This document shows positions 44,262-52,589 of a stretch of 64,000 bases of DNA, piece after piece. Numbering within the stretch: position 1 is the stretch's first letter; the number at the start of each line of letters is the position of its first letter. A program made the position numbers and the translations under genes. The DNA comes from Actinopolyspora erythraea (GTDB taxonomy: Bacteria; Actinomycetota; Actinomycetes; Mycobacteriales; Pseudonocardiaceae): the NCBI RefSeq assembly GCF_002263515.1, contig NZ_CP022752.1, positions 930,001-994,000 of the forward strand, in the 5' to 3' direction. Under the pieces are notes generated by a model that did not search any database, was not told where the DNA came from, and worked only from the letters and a program-made list of their open reading frames with translations.

Positions 44262-44342
44262 TCACTTGCCGCGCAGCGGACGCTTGCCGTGATTGGCGTT
44301 GTTCTTGCGCGCGGCCTTCTTCTTGCGGGCCCGCTTGGCCAT
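44262..44342 (-). CDS. Ribosomal protein bL37, 26 aa
   Basis: A tiny, strongly basic protein begins MAKRARKKKAARKNNANHGK and ends RPLRGK, with ATG at 44342 and stop at 44262. It matches the actinobacterial bL37 peptide seen in mycobacterial ribosome structures, which lies in the 50S subunit. It is too short for ordinary ORF calling. It faces rshA across the 17-bp terminator; the AGGAG-type site at about 44350 on the minus strand fits the start. Confidence 0.88.
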   Translation of the reverse strand: MAKRARKKKAARKNNANHGKRPLRGK

Positions 44343-44482
44343 TGGGCACTCCTAATCCGACTCGAATTCGACCCCCCACAGTCTGACATGCGGAGTGACC
44401 TGCTGTTCGTGGGCGGTTGCCCACGTGGTTTCCTGGTGGTCGAGCGTCAGTCGGACGGGGTCCGGAAGAGGAGCGGTAGCTG

Positions 44483-44707
44483 GTGGCACACGAGATTCGC
44501 GCCGAGATGGTGGCCAATGTCATGACGGTGGACGTGGCCGTGGGTGACCAGGTGGGCAACGGGGACTCGGTGGTCATGCTGGAGTCGATGAAGATGGAGA
44601 TCCCGGTGCTCACCGAGCGGCCGGGACGCGTCCACCAGATCGCGGTGAGCCCGGGCGACGTGGTTCGGGAGGGGGACCTGCTGGCCGTGATCGAGAACCC
44701 GAACTGA
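44483..44707 (+). CDS. Biotinyl/lipoyl-domain carrier protein (TB7.3-like)
   Basis: The 74-aa protein is a stand-alone biotinyl domain with the biotinylation motif ESMKMEI (Lys near 36). It ends in the GDLLAVIENPN hairpin. It matches Rv3221c (TB7.3), a small biotinylated protein of unknown carboxylase partnership. The start GTG 44483 lies shortly after GGAAGAGGAG. It lies just upstream of pdtaS, as in M. tuberculosis. No carboxylase subunit is encoded nearby. Confidence 0.93.
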   Translation: MAHEIRAEMVANVMTVDVAVGDQVGNGDSVVMLESMKMEIPVLTERPGRVHQIAVSPGDVVREGDLLAVIENPN

Positions 44708-44856
44708 CCGGGCCGCTTTCGTGCCTGTTGTCGAGGGGCCCGTTCGGCTGAGCCCGAGGCGCGGCGGTGGGCGGGCGCCGTGTTCGTGGTGAGTGGCACC
44801 GCCTCGTGGTGAGGGGTGCCGGGGTTTCGTTGCGAGTTCGGTCGGAAGGGCTGATC

Positions 44857-46350
44857 GTGTCCACTCTCAGTGATCTGTTGGCCGAACACACCGGTCTGTC
44901 GGGGGCGACAGCCGATCACCTCCAGCTCGTCGTGGCGGAATGGCAGCTGCTTTCCGACCTGTCCTTCGCCGACTTCCTGCTGTGGGTTCCGGTCGGTGAG
45001 GAGGAGCCCACGGGCGACAACCGCTTCCTCTGCGTCGCCCAGGCCCGCCCCACCACGGCGCCGACGGCCCACTCGGAGGACCTGGTGGGCACGGAGGTGA
45101 CGCCGCACGATCACCCGCAGTTGCGGCGGGCCGTGCGGGAGAAGCGCATCTGCCGGGAAGAGGATCCCCGGTGGCACATGGGGGTGCCCGTCCGGCGGGA
45201 GACCATCCCGGTGCGGCTGGAGAACTCCGTGGTCGCGGTGCTGAGCCGGGACACCAACCTGGCGGTGCCGCGCGTGCCGAGCCCGTTGGAGATCTCGTAC
45301 CTGGGCAGTGCCGCCGATCTCTGCCAGATGATCGCCGACGGCAGTTTTCCCACCGCCGAGCCATCCCCCGACGTGCACACCAGCCCCAGGGTGGGGGACG
45401 GGCTGATCCGGCTGGACAGTGCGGGCACGGTGGTGTTCGCCAGTCCCAACGCGTTGTCGGCCTACCACAGGATGGGGCACGCGGCCGATCTCGTCGGGGG
45501 GCGGTTGGCGCCGTTGACCCGTTCCCTGCTGTCCGACCCGTTCGACGCCGACGAGGTTTCGCAGCGGATCCGGCAGGCGCTGGACGGCCAACCCGGGATG
45601 CGCATCGAGGCCGAGGCCCGCGGTGCCACGGTGCTCTTCCGGGCGCTGCCGCTACAGCCACGCGGTCAGGCGGCGGGGGCGCTGGTGCTGGTCCGGGACG
45701 TCACCGAGGTCAAGCGCAGGGATCGGGCCCTGCTCTCCAAGGACGCCACGATCCGGGAGATCCATCACCGGGTCAAGAACAACCTGCAGACAGTGGCGGC
45801 GCTGCTGCGGTTGCAGTCCCGACGGACGGGCAACAACGCGGCGAGGCAGTCGCTGGACGAATCGGTGCGCCGGGTGACCTCGATCGCCCTGGTGCACGAG
45901 ACGTTGTCGATGTCGGTCGACGAACGAGTGGACCTCGACGACGTCGTCGACAGGGTCATCCCGATGATGAGTGACCTGGCCAGCGCGGGCGCCGGGGTGA
46001 ACGTCCGCAGGCAGGGGCGTTTCGGTGTGGTCGCCGCCGAACTGGCGACTCCGCTGGTGATGGTGCTTACCGAGCTGGTTCAGAACGCTCTGGAGCACGC
46101 CTTCGTCGAAGGCGAGGGTGGTGAGGTCGTGGTACAGGCGGAGCGTTCGGCGCGCTGGCTGGACGCGGTGATCTCCGACGACGGTCAGGGCCTGCCGAAG
46201 GACTTCTCCCTCGAGCACGCCGAACGTCTCGGCCTGCAGATCGTGCGGACCCTCGTGGAGTCGGAGCTCCGAGGGTCGTTGAGTTTGCGCGGGCGTGATC
46301 AACGGGGTACCGAGGCGGTGCTGCGAGTTCCGTTGAAGTACCGTCGCTGA
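44857..46350 (+). CDS. pdtaS: PdtaS-type cytosolic sensor histidine kinase
   Basis: The 497-aa soluble kinase has an N-terminal GAF-like domain (about 1-150; DFLLWVPVGEEE) and a PAS domain (about 180-290; GDGLIRLDSAGTVVFASPN). HisKA_2 follows with phospho-acceptor His303 (REIHHRVKNNLQTV) and an HATPase (ELVQNALEHAF, DDGQGLPKDF). His303 matches the M. tuberculosis PdtaS numbering. PdtaS signals to the RNA-binding antiterminator PdtaR, encoded elsewhere. The mycobacterial enzyme has been linked to copper, nitric oxide and c-di-GMP sensing. GTG 44857 follows GGAAGGG. Confidence 0.93.
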   Translation: MSTLSDLLAEHTGLSGATADHLQLVVAEWQLLSDLSFADFLLWVPVGEEEPTGDNRFLCVAQARPTTAPTAHSEDLVGTEVTPHDHPQLRRAVREKRICREEDPRWHMGVPVRRETIPVRLENSVVAVLSRDTNLAVPRVPSPLEISYLGSAADLCQMIADGSFPTAEPSPDVHTSPRVGDGLIRLDSAGTVVFASPNALSAYHRMGHAADLVGGRLAPLTRSLLSDPFDADEVSQRIRQALDGQPGMRIEAEARGATVLFRALPLQPRGQAAGALVLVRDVTEVKRRDRALLSKDATIREIHHRVKNNLQTVAALLRLQSRRTGNNAARQSLDESVRRVTSIALVHETLSMSVDERVDLDDVVDRVIPMMSDLASAGAGVNVRRQGRFGVVAAELATPLVMVLTELVQNALEHAFVEGEGGEVVVQAERSARWLDAVISDDGQGLPKDFSLEHAERLGLQIVRTLVESELRGSLSLRGRDQRGTEAVLRVPLKYRR

Positions 46351-46600
46351 TTCGCCGCGGCTGGGGCGCGTCGATAGTGGGTGCACACCGGGGGTGGGTG
46401 CTCCGGTCGATCCTGTCGGCCCCCCTGTGGAACGCGGTGATCGCGTTCGCGACCGACATCGACGCGGATCGATCGGTGGTGTTGTGCGGTTGTTGCGGGT
46501 TCACGGCCGCCGAGCGTCCGATTCGACGTTCCCGCGGAATTCCGTACGGGCTGGCCCGTCTCCGCTCACGGATTCCCGCCGGGAGGGGTCTCTCGGTCGC

Positions 46601-46858
46601 TCAGGCGTTGGTGGTGCGGGTACGTGTCCGGGAGTTGCGGCGCTTGAGCGCGCGACGCTCGTCCTCGCTCATACCGCCCCATACGCCTGCGTCCTGACCG
46701 GTCTCCAGCGCCCACGCGAGGCACTCGGAAGTAACGGGGCAACGACGGCAGACAGCCTTGGCCTCGGCGATCTGCAGCAGGGCAGGACCGCTGTTCCCGA
46801 CGGGGAAGAACAGCTCGGGGTCCTCGTCACGGCAAACCGCACGGTCGCGCCAGTCCAT
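46601..46858 (-). CDS. whiB1: WhiB1 Fe-S regulator
   Basis: The 85-aa protein carries the four cluster cysteines at 9, 37, 40 and 46 (identical to M. tuberculosis WhiB1), GVWGG at about 58 and a basic C-terminal tail (LKRRNSRTRTR). WhiB1 is a [4Fe-4S], nitric-oxide-responsive regulator that binds the housekeeping sigma factor. ATG 46858 follows GAGGAGCG. The frame is open to 46885, but family proteins begin MDWR. Two CRP-like operators lie 56-100 bp upstream. It is convergent with pdtaS. Confidence 0.95.
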   Translation of the reverse strand: MDWRDRAVCRDEDPELFFPVGNSGPALLQIAEAKAVCRRCPVTSECLAWALETGQDAGVWGGMSEDERRALKRRNSRTRTRTTNA

Positions 46859-46913
46859 CGTTTCGCTCCTCGCTAGGCACGCCAATGCGCGCCAGTCGTT
46901 GGTTCGGGGTGTT

Positions 46914-46929
46914 TGTGAATGCTTTCACG
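46914..46929 (-). promoter_or_regulatory. CRP/FNR-type operator 1 upstream of whiB1
   Basis: TGTGA-ATGCTT-TCACG is a TGTGA-N6-TCAC palindrome, centred 63 bp before the whiB1 start codon. It is identical over 16 bases to operator 2. The mycobacterial whiB1 promoter is known to carry two Crp sites. Confidence 0.75.
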
Positions 46930-46942
46930 GAGTCCGTGCGCT

Positions 46943-46958
46943 TGTGAATGCTTTCACG
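46943..46958 (-). promoter_or_regulatory. CRP/FNR-type operator 2 upstream of whiB1
   Basis: This second exact copy of TGTGA-ATGCTT-TCACG lies 29 bp further from whiB1. Just beyond, on the minus strand, is a TTGACA at 46975-46970 that could be a -35 element. If so, this operator would cover the -10, implying repression; a promoter nearer the gene would imply activation. Confidence 0.75.
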
Positions 46959-47093
46959 AACTCGCGTAATGTCAAGGGGACGATCACACCCGAGTGAGTG
47001 AGCTCACCCGGAAGATCGACAGATCTTGACCTGGGGTAGGTGACCACCGGAGGCGGTGTGGCCGACCCTGTGTGGTGTTTCCGCTGCGGCAAG

Positions 47094-48020
47094 TTATCCG
47101 ACGACGCAAAGAGCCTTCGGGACCGACTCGAAATCGATCACTGAAAGCTCGCCGAGGGAGTCGCCGTCGACCTGTACTCGCAGCGGCCGTTCACAGGTTA
47201 CTCGCAACCTGCTGATGTTCGCACGCCTAAAAAGGGTTTTTCCGTGTGGTTTAGCTCTATCGCTGAGCATCTGCGCTACATGTCGTAACATAGAGTGAGG
47301 GAGCATGCTGCCCAGTGCGAACACGCCGATGCCCGTTTCGAAGCTGGTCTCGGGGTTGGTGTGCACCGGTATGCGGCCCAGGTAGGTCCACGGATCCGCG
47401 TTGGAAATCATGGCCGCGTGTAACGCGGTCACGGGAGGTTCGTCATCGGCTTGCACGGTGAGTAGTGGCTTATGGCGGAGACCGCTCAGGTAACAGCGCG
47501 TCGCGGCGCCGGTGTACAACCACGGCGTCACCCGGCGCCCCCTGCCGCGCAGCCGCTCCACCTCGGCCACCACGTCGGCGTCTATCCCCACGCCCGCGTT
47601 GAAGGTGAACCAGCGGTCGTCGGCCCTGCCGAGCCCGATCCAGCGGCCGCGCTGCTCGTCCAGGGCGCGCAACAGCCCGTGGGCCGCCTCCATCGGATCT
47701 CGGGATATGCCCAGTGCCCCGGCGAAGACGTTGGCCAGGCCGCCGGGGATGACCGCCAGGCAGGGACGTCCCGCGGCGGTCGCCGGCTCCGTGCGCAGCA
47801 TCCCGTTGACGACCTCGTTGACGGTGCCGTCACCGCCGTGCACCACGACCAGGTCGGTCCCGTCGAGGGTGGCGCGTGCCGCGGCGTCGGCCGCGTGACC
47901 GCGGTAACGGGTCTCCACCAAGTCGAGTTTGACCTCGCTGGCCAGGGCGTGTGCCAACACGTCCCTGCCAGCGGCGCTGGTCGAGGTCGCCTCCGGGTTG
48001 ACTACGAGAACGGCGCGCAC
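47094..48020 (-). CDS. Diacylglycerol/lipid kinase family protein
   Basis: The 308-aa protein has the lipid-kinase signature VVVHGGDGTVNEVVNGM at about 58 and VIPGGLANVFAGAL at about 90 in the nucleotide-binding N-terminal domain. A beta-sandwich C-terminal domain includes FTFNAGVGIDADVV at about 138 and VQVDGDSLGE near the end. It probably phosphorylates diacylglycerol or a related lipid alcohol, as in phospholipid turnover. The usual NTLA is GLANV here, a minor variation. ATG 48020. The position after whiB1 matches Rv3218. Confidence 0.88.
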   Translation of the reverse strand: MRAVLVVNPEATSTSAAGRDVLAHALASEVKLDLVETRYRGHAADAAARATLDGTDLVVVHGGDGTVNEVVNGMLRTEPATAAGRPCLAVIPGGLANVFAGALGISRDPMEAAHGLLRALDEQRGRWIGLGRADDRWFTFNAGVGIDADVVAEVERLRGRGRRVTPWLYTGAATRCYLSGLRHKPLLTVQADDEPPVTALHAAMISNADPWTYLGRIPVHTNPETSFETGIGVFALGSMLPHSMLRHVAQMLSDRAKPHGKTLFRRANISRLRVTCERPLRVQVDGDSLGELSVIDFESVPKALCVVG

Positions 48021-48412
48021 ACCCGTAGCCTAGCCAGTCCCCGGGGAAACGTTCGGCGCCACCGGCCCCGGCAGACCTCGCCGGGGAAATCGGCCGCTCG
48101 CGCGGACGGACTCACCCGGAGGCCCTCCCCCGCGCCCGGCGAAGGTCCGCGCCCGGCGAAGGTCCGCGCCCGGTGGAGGTCCGCCGCGAGCGGCGGGTGG
48201 TTTACCCTCGGAGCCGTCGCCCAGGGGTCCGCGCGTGAGCGCTCGCGAGAACACGTGCGAGCGGCCGGAGCATCCCTCCCCGGGTTGCGCCCGTCGAACC
48301 GTCGGGGCTCGCGTGCTGTGGAGATCGGGACGGAACCGTTCGACTCGGCGGGGATCGCCCGGACGAGCCCCGGGGCGTGACCGTGGACGCGTTCCCCAGG
48401 AAAGAGGCCCTC
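48021..48412. other. Divergent intergenic region with tandem repeats
   Basis: About 390 bases between the lipid kinase and the membrane-protein gene. No gene is supported. It includes the 17-bp tandem repeat described separately. The AGGAAAGAGG at about 48398-48407 is the ribosome-binding site for the downstream gene. Confidence 0.5.
48131..48181. repeat. Three tandem copies of a 17-bp unit
   Basis: CGCGCCCGGCGAAGGTC occurs at 48131-48147 and 48148-48164 exactly, and at 48165-48181 with two changes. It lies in the divergent intergenic region. It may be a replication-slippage microsatellite or a cluster of regulator sites. Confidence 0.8.
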
Positions 48413-48853
48413 GTGTCGGCAGCGACAGCCCCCCGCACAGTGCGCCTGGCAGGCGTGGTGACCGTGTTGCAGGCGGTCGCCGGTATCGCGTTCGTCGTGG
48501 CCCTGCTGGTGCGGGCCGGTCAGGCCGATCTGGGGTCGGTCGGCTCGCTCACCCGCACATCCACCTACGGTGAAGCGGGATACTTCGGGCTCATCTCCCT
48601 CGGGGTGCTCGTCGCGGGGATCGGACTGCTACGGAGCAAGCACTGGGCCCGCACTCCGGTGCTGCTGCTGCAGCTGCTGCTGCTCGGAGTCTCCTGGTAC
48701 GCCATGGGGCCCTCGGACAGTCCGCTGGCGGCCTTCGCGTTCGCGGTGCCCGCCGTGTTCGTACTGTGGTGCCTGTTCAACCGTGCCGGCAGGGACTGGT
48801 GGTTGCGTTCCAGCGCCGCTCCCGACGCGGAGCACGGAGACCGCCAGGGGTGA
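48413..48853 (+). CDS. Four-helix integral membrane protein (Rv3217c-like)
   Basis: The 146-aa protein has four hydrophobic segments at about 12-33, 53-73, 80-98 and 104-122, with short loops and a charged C-terminus. No catalytic motif is seen. GTG 48413 follows AGGAAAGAGG; an upstream GTG at 48377 is in frame but lacks a site. Synteny next to the lipid kinase and whiB1 suggests the Rv3217c family of unknown function. Confidence 0.75.
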   Translation: MSAATAPRTVRLAGVVTVLQAVAGIAFVVALLVRAGQADLGSVGSLTRTSTYGEAGYFGLISLGVLVAGIGLLRSKHWARTPVLLLQLLLLGVSWYAMGPSDSPLAAFAFAVPAVFVLWCLFNRAGRDWWLRSSAAPDAEHGDRQG

Positions 48854-48991
48854 CCCGCGTGGTCCCGGCTCCGGTCGCGGAGCGGGGGCTCCTTCCCCGG
48901 CCGGAGTGCTTCTCCGTCGGAGTGCGAGCGCACCCGGCGCGCTGCCCCGAGCGGACGGACGCGCGGCGGAACGGGCGGCCCCAACCGTGGC

Positions 48992-49324
48992 TCAGCGCCG
49001 TTGGCTCGTCCCTCCCTCGGTGCGGTTCTCCGCGGGCAGGCTGCGCGGGTTGGCCGCCGCCCAGCTCTCGGCCAGCCGTGCCAGTGATCCCGGTTTGTCC
49101 CAGTCCGAGGGGTTGGCGGGGATCGCCGCTATCCAGGTATCGCGGTCCCGGGCCGGATCCTCGTTGGGCCGGTCCGCGATCGTGAAGTGCTTCGGGCGGG
49201 CGACCTCGATGAACGGGTTGCCCTCCACGACGTAGCCCCGCTTGACCGCGATTTCCCGATCGCCTTGTGCCCAGCGAAAAGTAAGCCCGTAGTTGAAGTA
49301 CCTGCTGATCGGGCGAGTGGGCAT
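48992..49324 (-). CDS. Hypothetical protein, 110 aa
   Basis: The 110-aa product begins MPTRPISRYFNYGLTFRWAQG and is Trp- and Asp-rich without signal peptide or membrane segment. Codon use is coding-like (G/C third positions), and a minus-strand site GCGAGGTGTC precedes the ATG. I do not recognise a family. It lies upstream in the opposite sense of the membrane protein and just downstream of the GNAT genes, possibly co-transcribed with them. Confidence 0.6.
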   Translation of the reverse strand: MPTRPISRYFNYGLTFRWAQGDREIAVKRGYVVEGNPFIEVARPKHFTIADRPNEDPARDRDTWIAAIPANPSDWDKPGSLARLAESWAAANPRSLPAENRTEGGTSQRR

Positions 49325-49395
49325 GGTGACACCTCGCGCTGGTGTGGTGCGTGTTGTTTTCGCAGATTACCGTGCTGTCGCCCGTGGGAAATCCG

Positions 49396-49890
49396 TCAAC
49401 CGTGGGCCATTCGTCCGAGTGCGTCGTCGGTCAACCTGAAGACGGTCCACTCGTCCATCGGGGTCGCGCCGATGGACTCGTAGAAGCCGATCGCCTGTTC
49501 GTTCCAGTTCAGCACCCACCACTCCAGCCGGGCGTAGCCCCGCTCGACGCACTCCCGCGCGAGCTCCGCGAGCAGTGCCCGTCCCAGCCCGTGGCGTCGG
49601 TACCGGGGTTCGACGTAGAGGTCCTCCAGATAGATGCCGTGGGTGCCGCGCCAGGTGGAGAAGTTGAGGAACCACAGCGCGAATCCCACGACCCGACCGT
49701 CGAGCTCGGCCACGTGCCCGTACAGCGCGGGGGAGGGCCCGAACAGTGCCCTACGCAGCTGTTCGGTGGTCAGCTCGCACTGCTCGGGGGCCTTCTCGTA
49801 CTCGGCGAGTTCGTGCACCAGCCGCACCACGCTCGGCACGTCCGCTTCGCTGACTCGTCGTACTCCGTTGTTCCCAGCGTGATCTAGCAC
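49396..49890 (-). CDS. GNAT N-acetyltransferase, SSAT/thialysine type
   Basis: The 164-aa protein starts with a VRRVSEADVPSVVRLVHELA segment. The acetyl-CoA pyrophosphate loop is YRRHGLGRALLAELA near 107, and GFALWFLNFSTWRG-IYLEDLYV (about 68-92) matches the diamine/thialysine N-acetyltransferase subgroup. NWNEQAIGFYESIGATP near 135 completes the fold. Acceptors of this subgroup are polyamines or lysine analogues; the exact one is unknown. It may correspond to Rv3216. ATG 49890. Confidence 0.87.
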   Translation of the reverse strand: MLDHAGNNGVRRVSEADVPSVVRLVHELAEYEKAPEQCELTTEQLRRALFGPSPALYGHVAELDGRVVGFALWFLNFSTWRGTHGIYLEDLYVEPRYRRHGLGRALLAELARECVERGYARLEWWVLNWNEQAIGFYESIGATPMDEWTVFRLTDDALGRMAHG

Positions 49891-49972
49891 CCGTTCAGGT
49901 TAACCGAGTCGTGCTCACATGATCATCTTCTCGGTGCCGTGACGTTCTCGCGGGAGTACGCCCCGAAAGCGA

Positions 49973-50476
49973 TCACGAGGGCAGTTCCAGCTCCATCAGC
50001 ACGTCGTCGACGAGCCGGTCCCCGATGCGGAACTCGCCGCCCAGCCTGCCCTCGACCTCGTAACCAGCGGCGCGGTACAGCCGCATCGCCCGCTGGTTGG
50101 TACTCAGTACGCGCAGCGTGACGCGGGTGGCGCCGCGCCGCAGCGCTTCGGCGCGCACGGCCGCCAGCATCATCCGCCCGATGCCCCGACCCCGGTGGTC
50201 GGGAAGCACCGAGAAACCGTGGAGCTGTTGCACGTGGTCGCCGGTACCGGCGAGCTGGGGCGAGGAGGTGGTCAGCGGAACGAGTTTCGAGAATCCCACC
50301 GCGAGACCGCTCTCGTCGGCGACCAGTACGTTGCCCGCCTCGACGTGCCCGTCGAAGATCGATCCCTCGGACGAGTGCGGTGGTACCGGACTCGTTTCCG
50401 GGGACCACGCTTGCCGCTGGATCCACGTCAGCCGCTGTTCCTCGCCGGGTTTCGCCACACGGATCCGCACACCCAT
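49973..50476 (-). CDS. GNAT N-acetyltransferase
   Basis: The 167-aa protein has the acyl-CoA binding motif DHRGRGIGRMMLAAVRAEAL at about 92 and the C-terminal NQRAMRLYRAAGYEVEGRLG at about 125. These are the conserved A and B motifs of the GNAT fold. The N-terminal substrate part is unlike the neighbouring enzyme, so this is not a recent duplication. The substrate is unknown. The frame extends slightly upstream to the ATG at 50476. Confidence 0.85.
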   Translation of the reverse strand: MGVRIRVAKPGEEQRLTWIQRQAWSPETSPVPPHSSEGSIFDGHVEAGNVLVADESGLAVGFSKLVPLTTSSPQLAGTGDHVQQLHGFSVLPDHRGRGIGRMMLAAVRAEALRRGATRVTLRVLSTNQRAMRLYRAAGYEVEGRLGGEFRIGDRLVDDVLMELELPS

Positions 50477-51582
50477 ACCGGTTTCCGTTTCGAGGGCGGG
50501 AGTGGAAGTCGGAAGTGAGCCTGGCAGTGCGGCCGACCGCGCGCAACGCGTTTTCCACCGCGCGGTCGGAGCGGGGTGAGTGTGCGGTGTTCCCGGCAGT
50601 GTCGGTGTTCACCTCCCGAGGAAGTGGCACGGAAGCGGATCGTCGGACCGGCACCGGTGTTCAGGCGTGCGAGCAGCTCCTCGTCCTGTCCGATGGAGCC
50701 GCGTACGGCAAGACTCCCGTCGTCGTGCGAAACGACGCTGCGCACCTCCATGCTGGTCGCCTACATGGACGGCTTCCGGAACTCCTCCGGAGAATCCGAG
50801 CTCGCGGATCGAGACGAACACCTGACTGCTGGAGTCGCGCGGCAGGCGGGTGATTCGCCGCTCGTCCCCGTGGTTGTCCTGAATGTCCAGAAGTAACCTG
50901 GCCGTGCGGCGAATCCCGACTCCGCCTTCCTCAGAGGCGGGTTGGGCGACTACAACCACCCGCTCAGCGGGGAAGTGCGGACACGGTTCTCGGGAGTTGT
51001 GCTCGAGCGCGATCTCCCAGATGTGTTCCGGATACGCGGTGCGAGTCGCGTTCGAGGTCTCCGAACGTACGGCTGGGTCCGGTAGAGGTGGCTACCCGAA
51101 CCGAGATCGGCGAAAACATGAGCGTTGTGTGGTTTTCCTGTCCCGCTTCGGAGTGGTCTAAAACATCAACCTGATTGAAGGAACCCGGTAGGATTATTGT
51201 GCCACTGGGGCGAGTGAAAAAAGTCGCGACGTCTGGTCGATCGACTTCATGTTTGCTTGAATGTGTGGTAGTGAATTCGGAGTGATCCTGGTCGCGCTTC
51301 GGAAATCACGAAAGGTCGGATATGTGAAAAAGTAAACTTTTCGGTTGTCGTGACCGGTTGGATCTTTTTTTGGGGGCGGCGTGCTTACTTCGGAGGAGTA
51401 GCGATCAGGCCGTGCGAGAATCGGAAGAATATCTGTGCGGTTCCCGGAACGAGGCACAACAGCGGCTGTCGAATTCCTTGGCTGTACACGGTTCGCCCGT
51501 CCACTGGCAAGGAGCGTGACGGCGGTGGACGGGTTTCCGAAAGCCGAAGCGAGCGAGGCCTTTCCGGAGTGGAAGGAGCAGG
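50477..51582. other. Gene-poor accessory stretch with possible decayed ORFs
   Basis: 1.1 kb without a confident gene. Between 50430 and 50960 the minus strand carries two overlapping frames that look partly coding (LLLDIQDNHGDERRITRL, then MEVRSVVSHDDGSLAVRG), as if one gene had been frameshifted. From about 51160 to 51370 base composition falls to roughly half A+T, well below the surroundings in GC. An AAAAGT-AA-ACTTTT palindrome lies at 51328-51341. A 14-bp sequence at 51226 recurs at 51594. Confidence 0.5.
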
Positions 51583-51607
51583 ATGATGTCGTTGCGACGT
51601 CTGGTCG
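51226..51607. repeat. 14-bp direct repeat flanking the AT-richer patch
   Basis: GCGACGTCTGGTCG is present at 51226-51239 and again at 51594-51607, 368 bp apart in the same orientation. The second copy falls in the first codons of the small secreted protein gene. It could mark a past insertion or be chance. Confidence 0.5.
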
Positions 51608-51942
51608 GCGGGCCGGTAGTGGCGGGGGCGGTGCTGACGATGGCCTTCAGCGTTCCCGGCACGGCGACCGCGGCTCAAGGTGACTTCTACGTCAACAGTG
51701 TCCCCAGGATCACGGAGCCCCTCGACTACGCGTGCTACCCACTGGACTGGAACAAGAACGACCGACTGAACAACCAGACCAACCGGGCGGCTTACGTGTA
51801 CAACCAACCGGGGTGCAAGAAGAACAACCTCGTCCTCGTCCTTGGTCAGCAGGAAGCGGGAAGGCTGCCCTACGGTGCGGACGGCAGCGTCAATTTCCTG
51901 CCGTCACCCTGGGCGCCTGAGGCTTCGAGCACTCCGACGTAG
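51583..51942 (+). CDS. Small secreted protein, unknown
   Basis: The 119-aa product has a Sec signal peptide (basic n-region MSLRRL, hydrophobic core to about 28, cleavage around ATA-AQG). A mature domain of about 88 residues has two cysteines about 27 residues apart and many Asn/Tyr/Gln residues. ATG 51583, or 51586, follows GAAGGAG. I do not recognise a family. It sits at the edge of an AT-richer segment with no operon partners. Export and a possible disulfide are the only supported statements. Confidence 0.65.
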   Translation: MMSLRRLVGGPVVAGAVLTMAFSVPGTATAAQGDFYVNSVPRITEPLDYACYPLDWNKNDRLNNQTNRAAYVYNQPGCKKNNLVLVLGQQEAGRLPYGADGSVNFLPSPWAPEASSTPT

Positions 51943-52589
51943 TGGAAGAAGGCTGTGGTCGCCGCTTCCGGCGCCGGATGAGTGGTTCCACGGGTTGCTG
52001 GGAGCGGCGGCCGTGCTCAGGGGCACGGAGGTGGAATCGCCGCCGAAGCTGTGGTGCCGTGTCGGCCGGTCATCCCCCGGGTGGGGCGTGGACAGCAGGG
52101 CGGGCGCGGTCGGTGTGCGCGCTCGCTCCACGGGGATTCTTCCCACTCGGTGGACTGAGCCGGGGAACCGTTGCTGAGTGCGCTGCTGGAGGCCGGTCAG
52201 TTGTGCTGCGCACGGCCCGCCACCGGGCGTGTCGTACCGTAGCCGGTCGTCATTGTGCCCAGCTCGTGCTTCAGCGCGTCATCGGTACTGGTCAGCGCGG
52301 ACCCTGTCCAACACCGTGGCAGTACCGGAAGCATCGACCCGACTACGACGGCGGCGACATCGTTCGGAGGCGTAGGCCGATCAGGAGCCGGGAGCCACGG
52401 TCGGCCGCGGCCCAGGGCACCGTGACGGAAAGCAGTGGTCAGGCTGCTCGTTCTGGCACGGAGTGATCGACTCCGCCGCGCGGTGAGGGGCGATGACTGC
52501 CCGCTGGGAGTCGCTCATCAGCGGTACCGCTGCGCGGGCCTGTCCTCTGAGGAGGGGGACGCCCCATGCACGGGGCGTCCGAACCGGTA
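51943..52589. other. Intergenic, no supported gene
   Basis: 647 bases between two secreted orphans on opposite strands. Frames here are GC shadows; one short stretch (WFHGLLGAAAVLRGTEVE-like, about 51980-52040) might be a gene remnant but has no start. No hairpin terminator of note was recognised. Confidence 0.45.
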
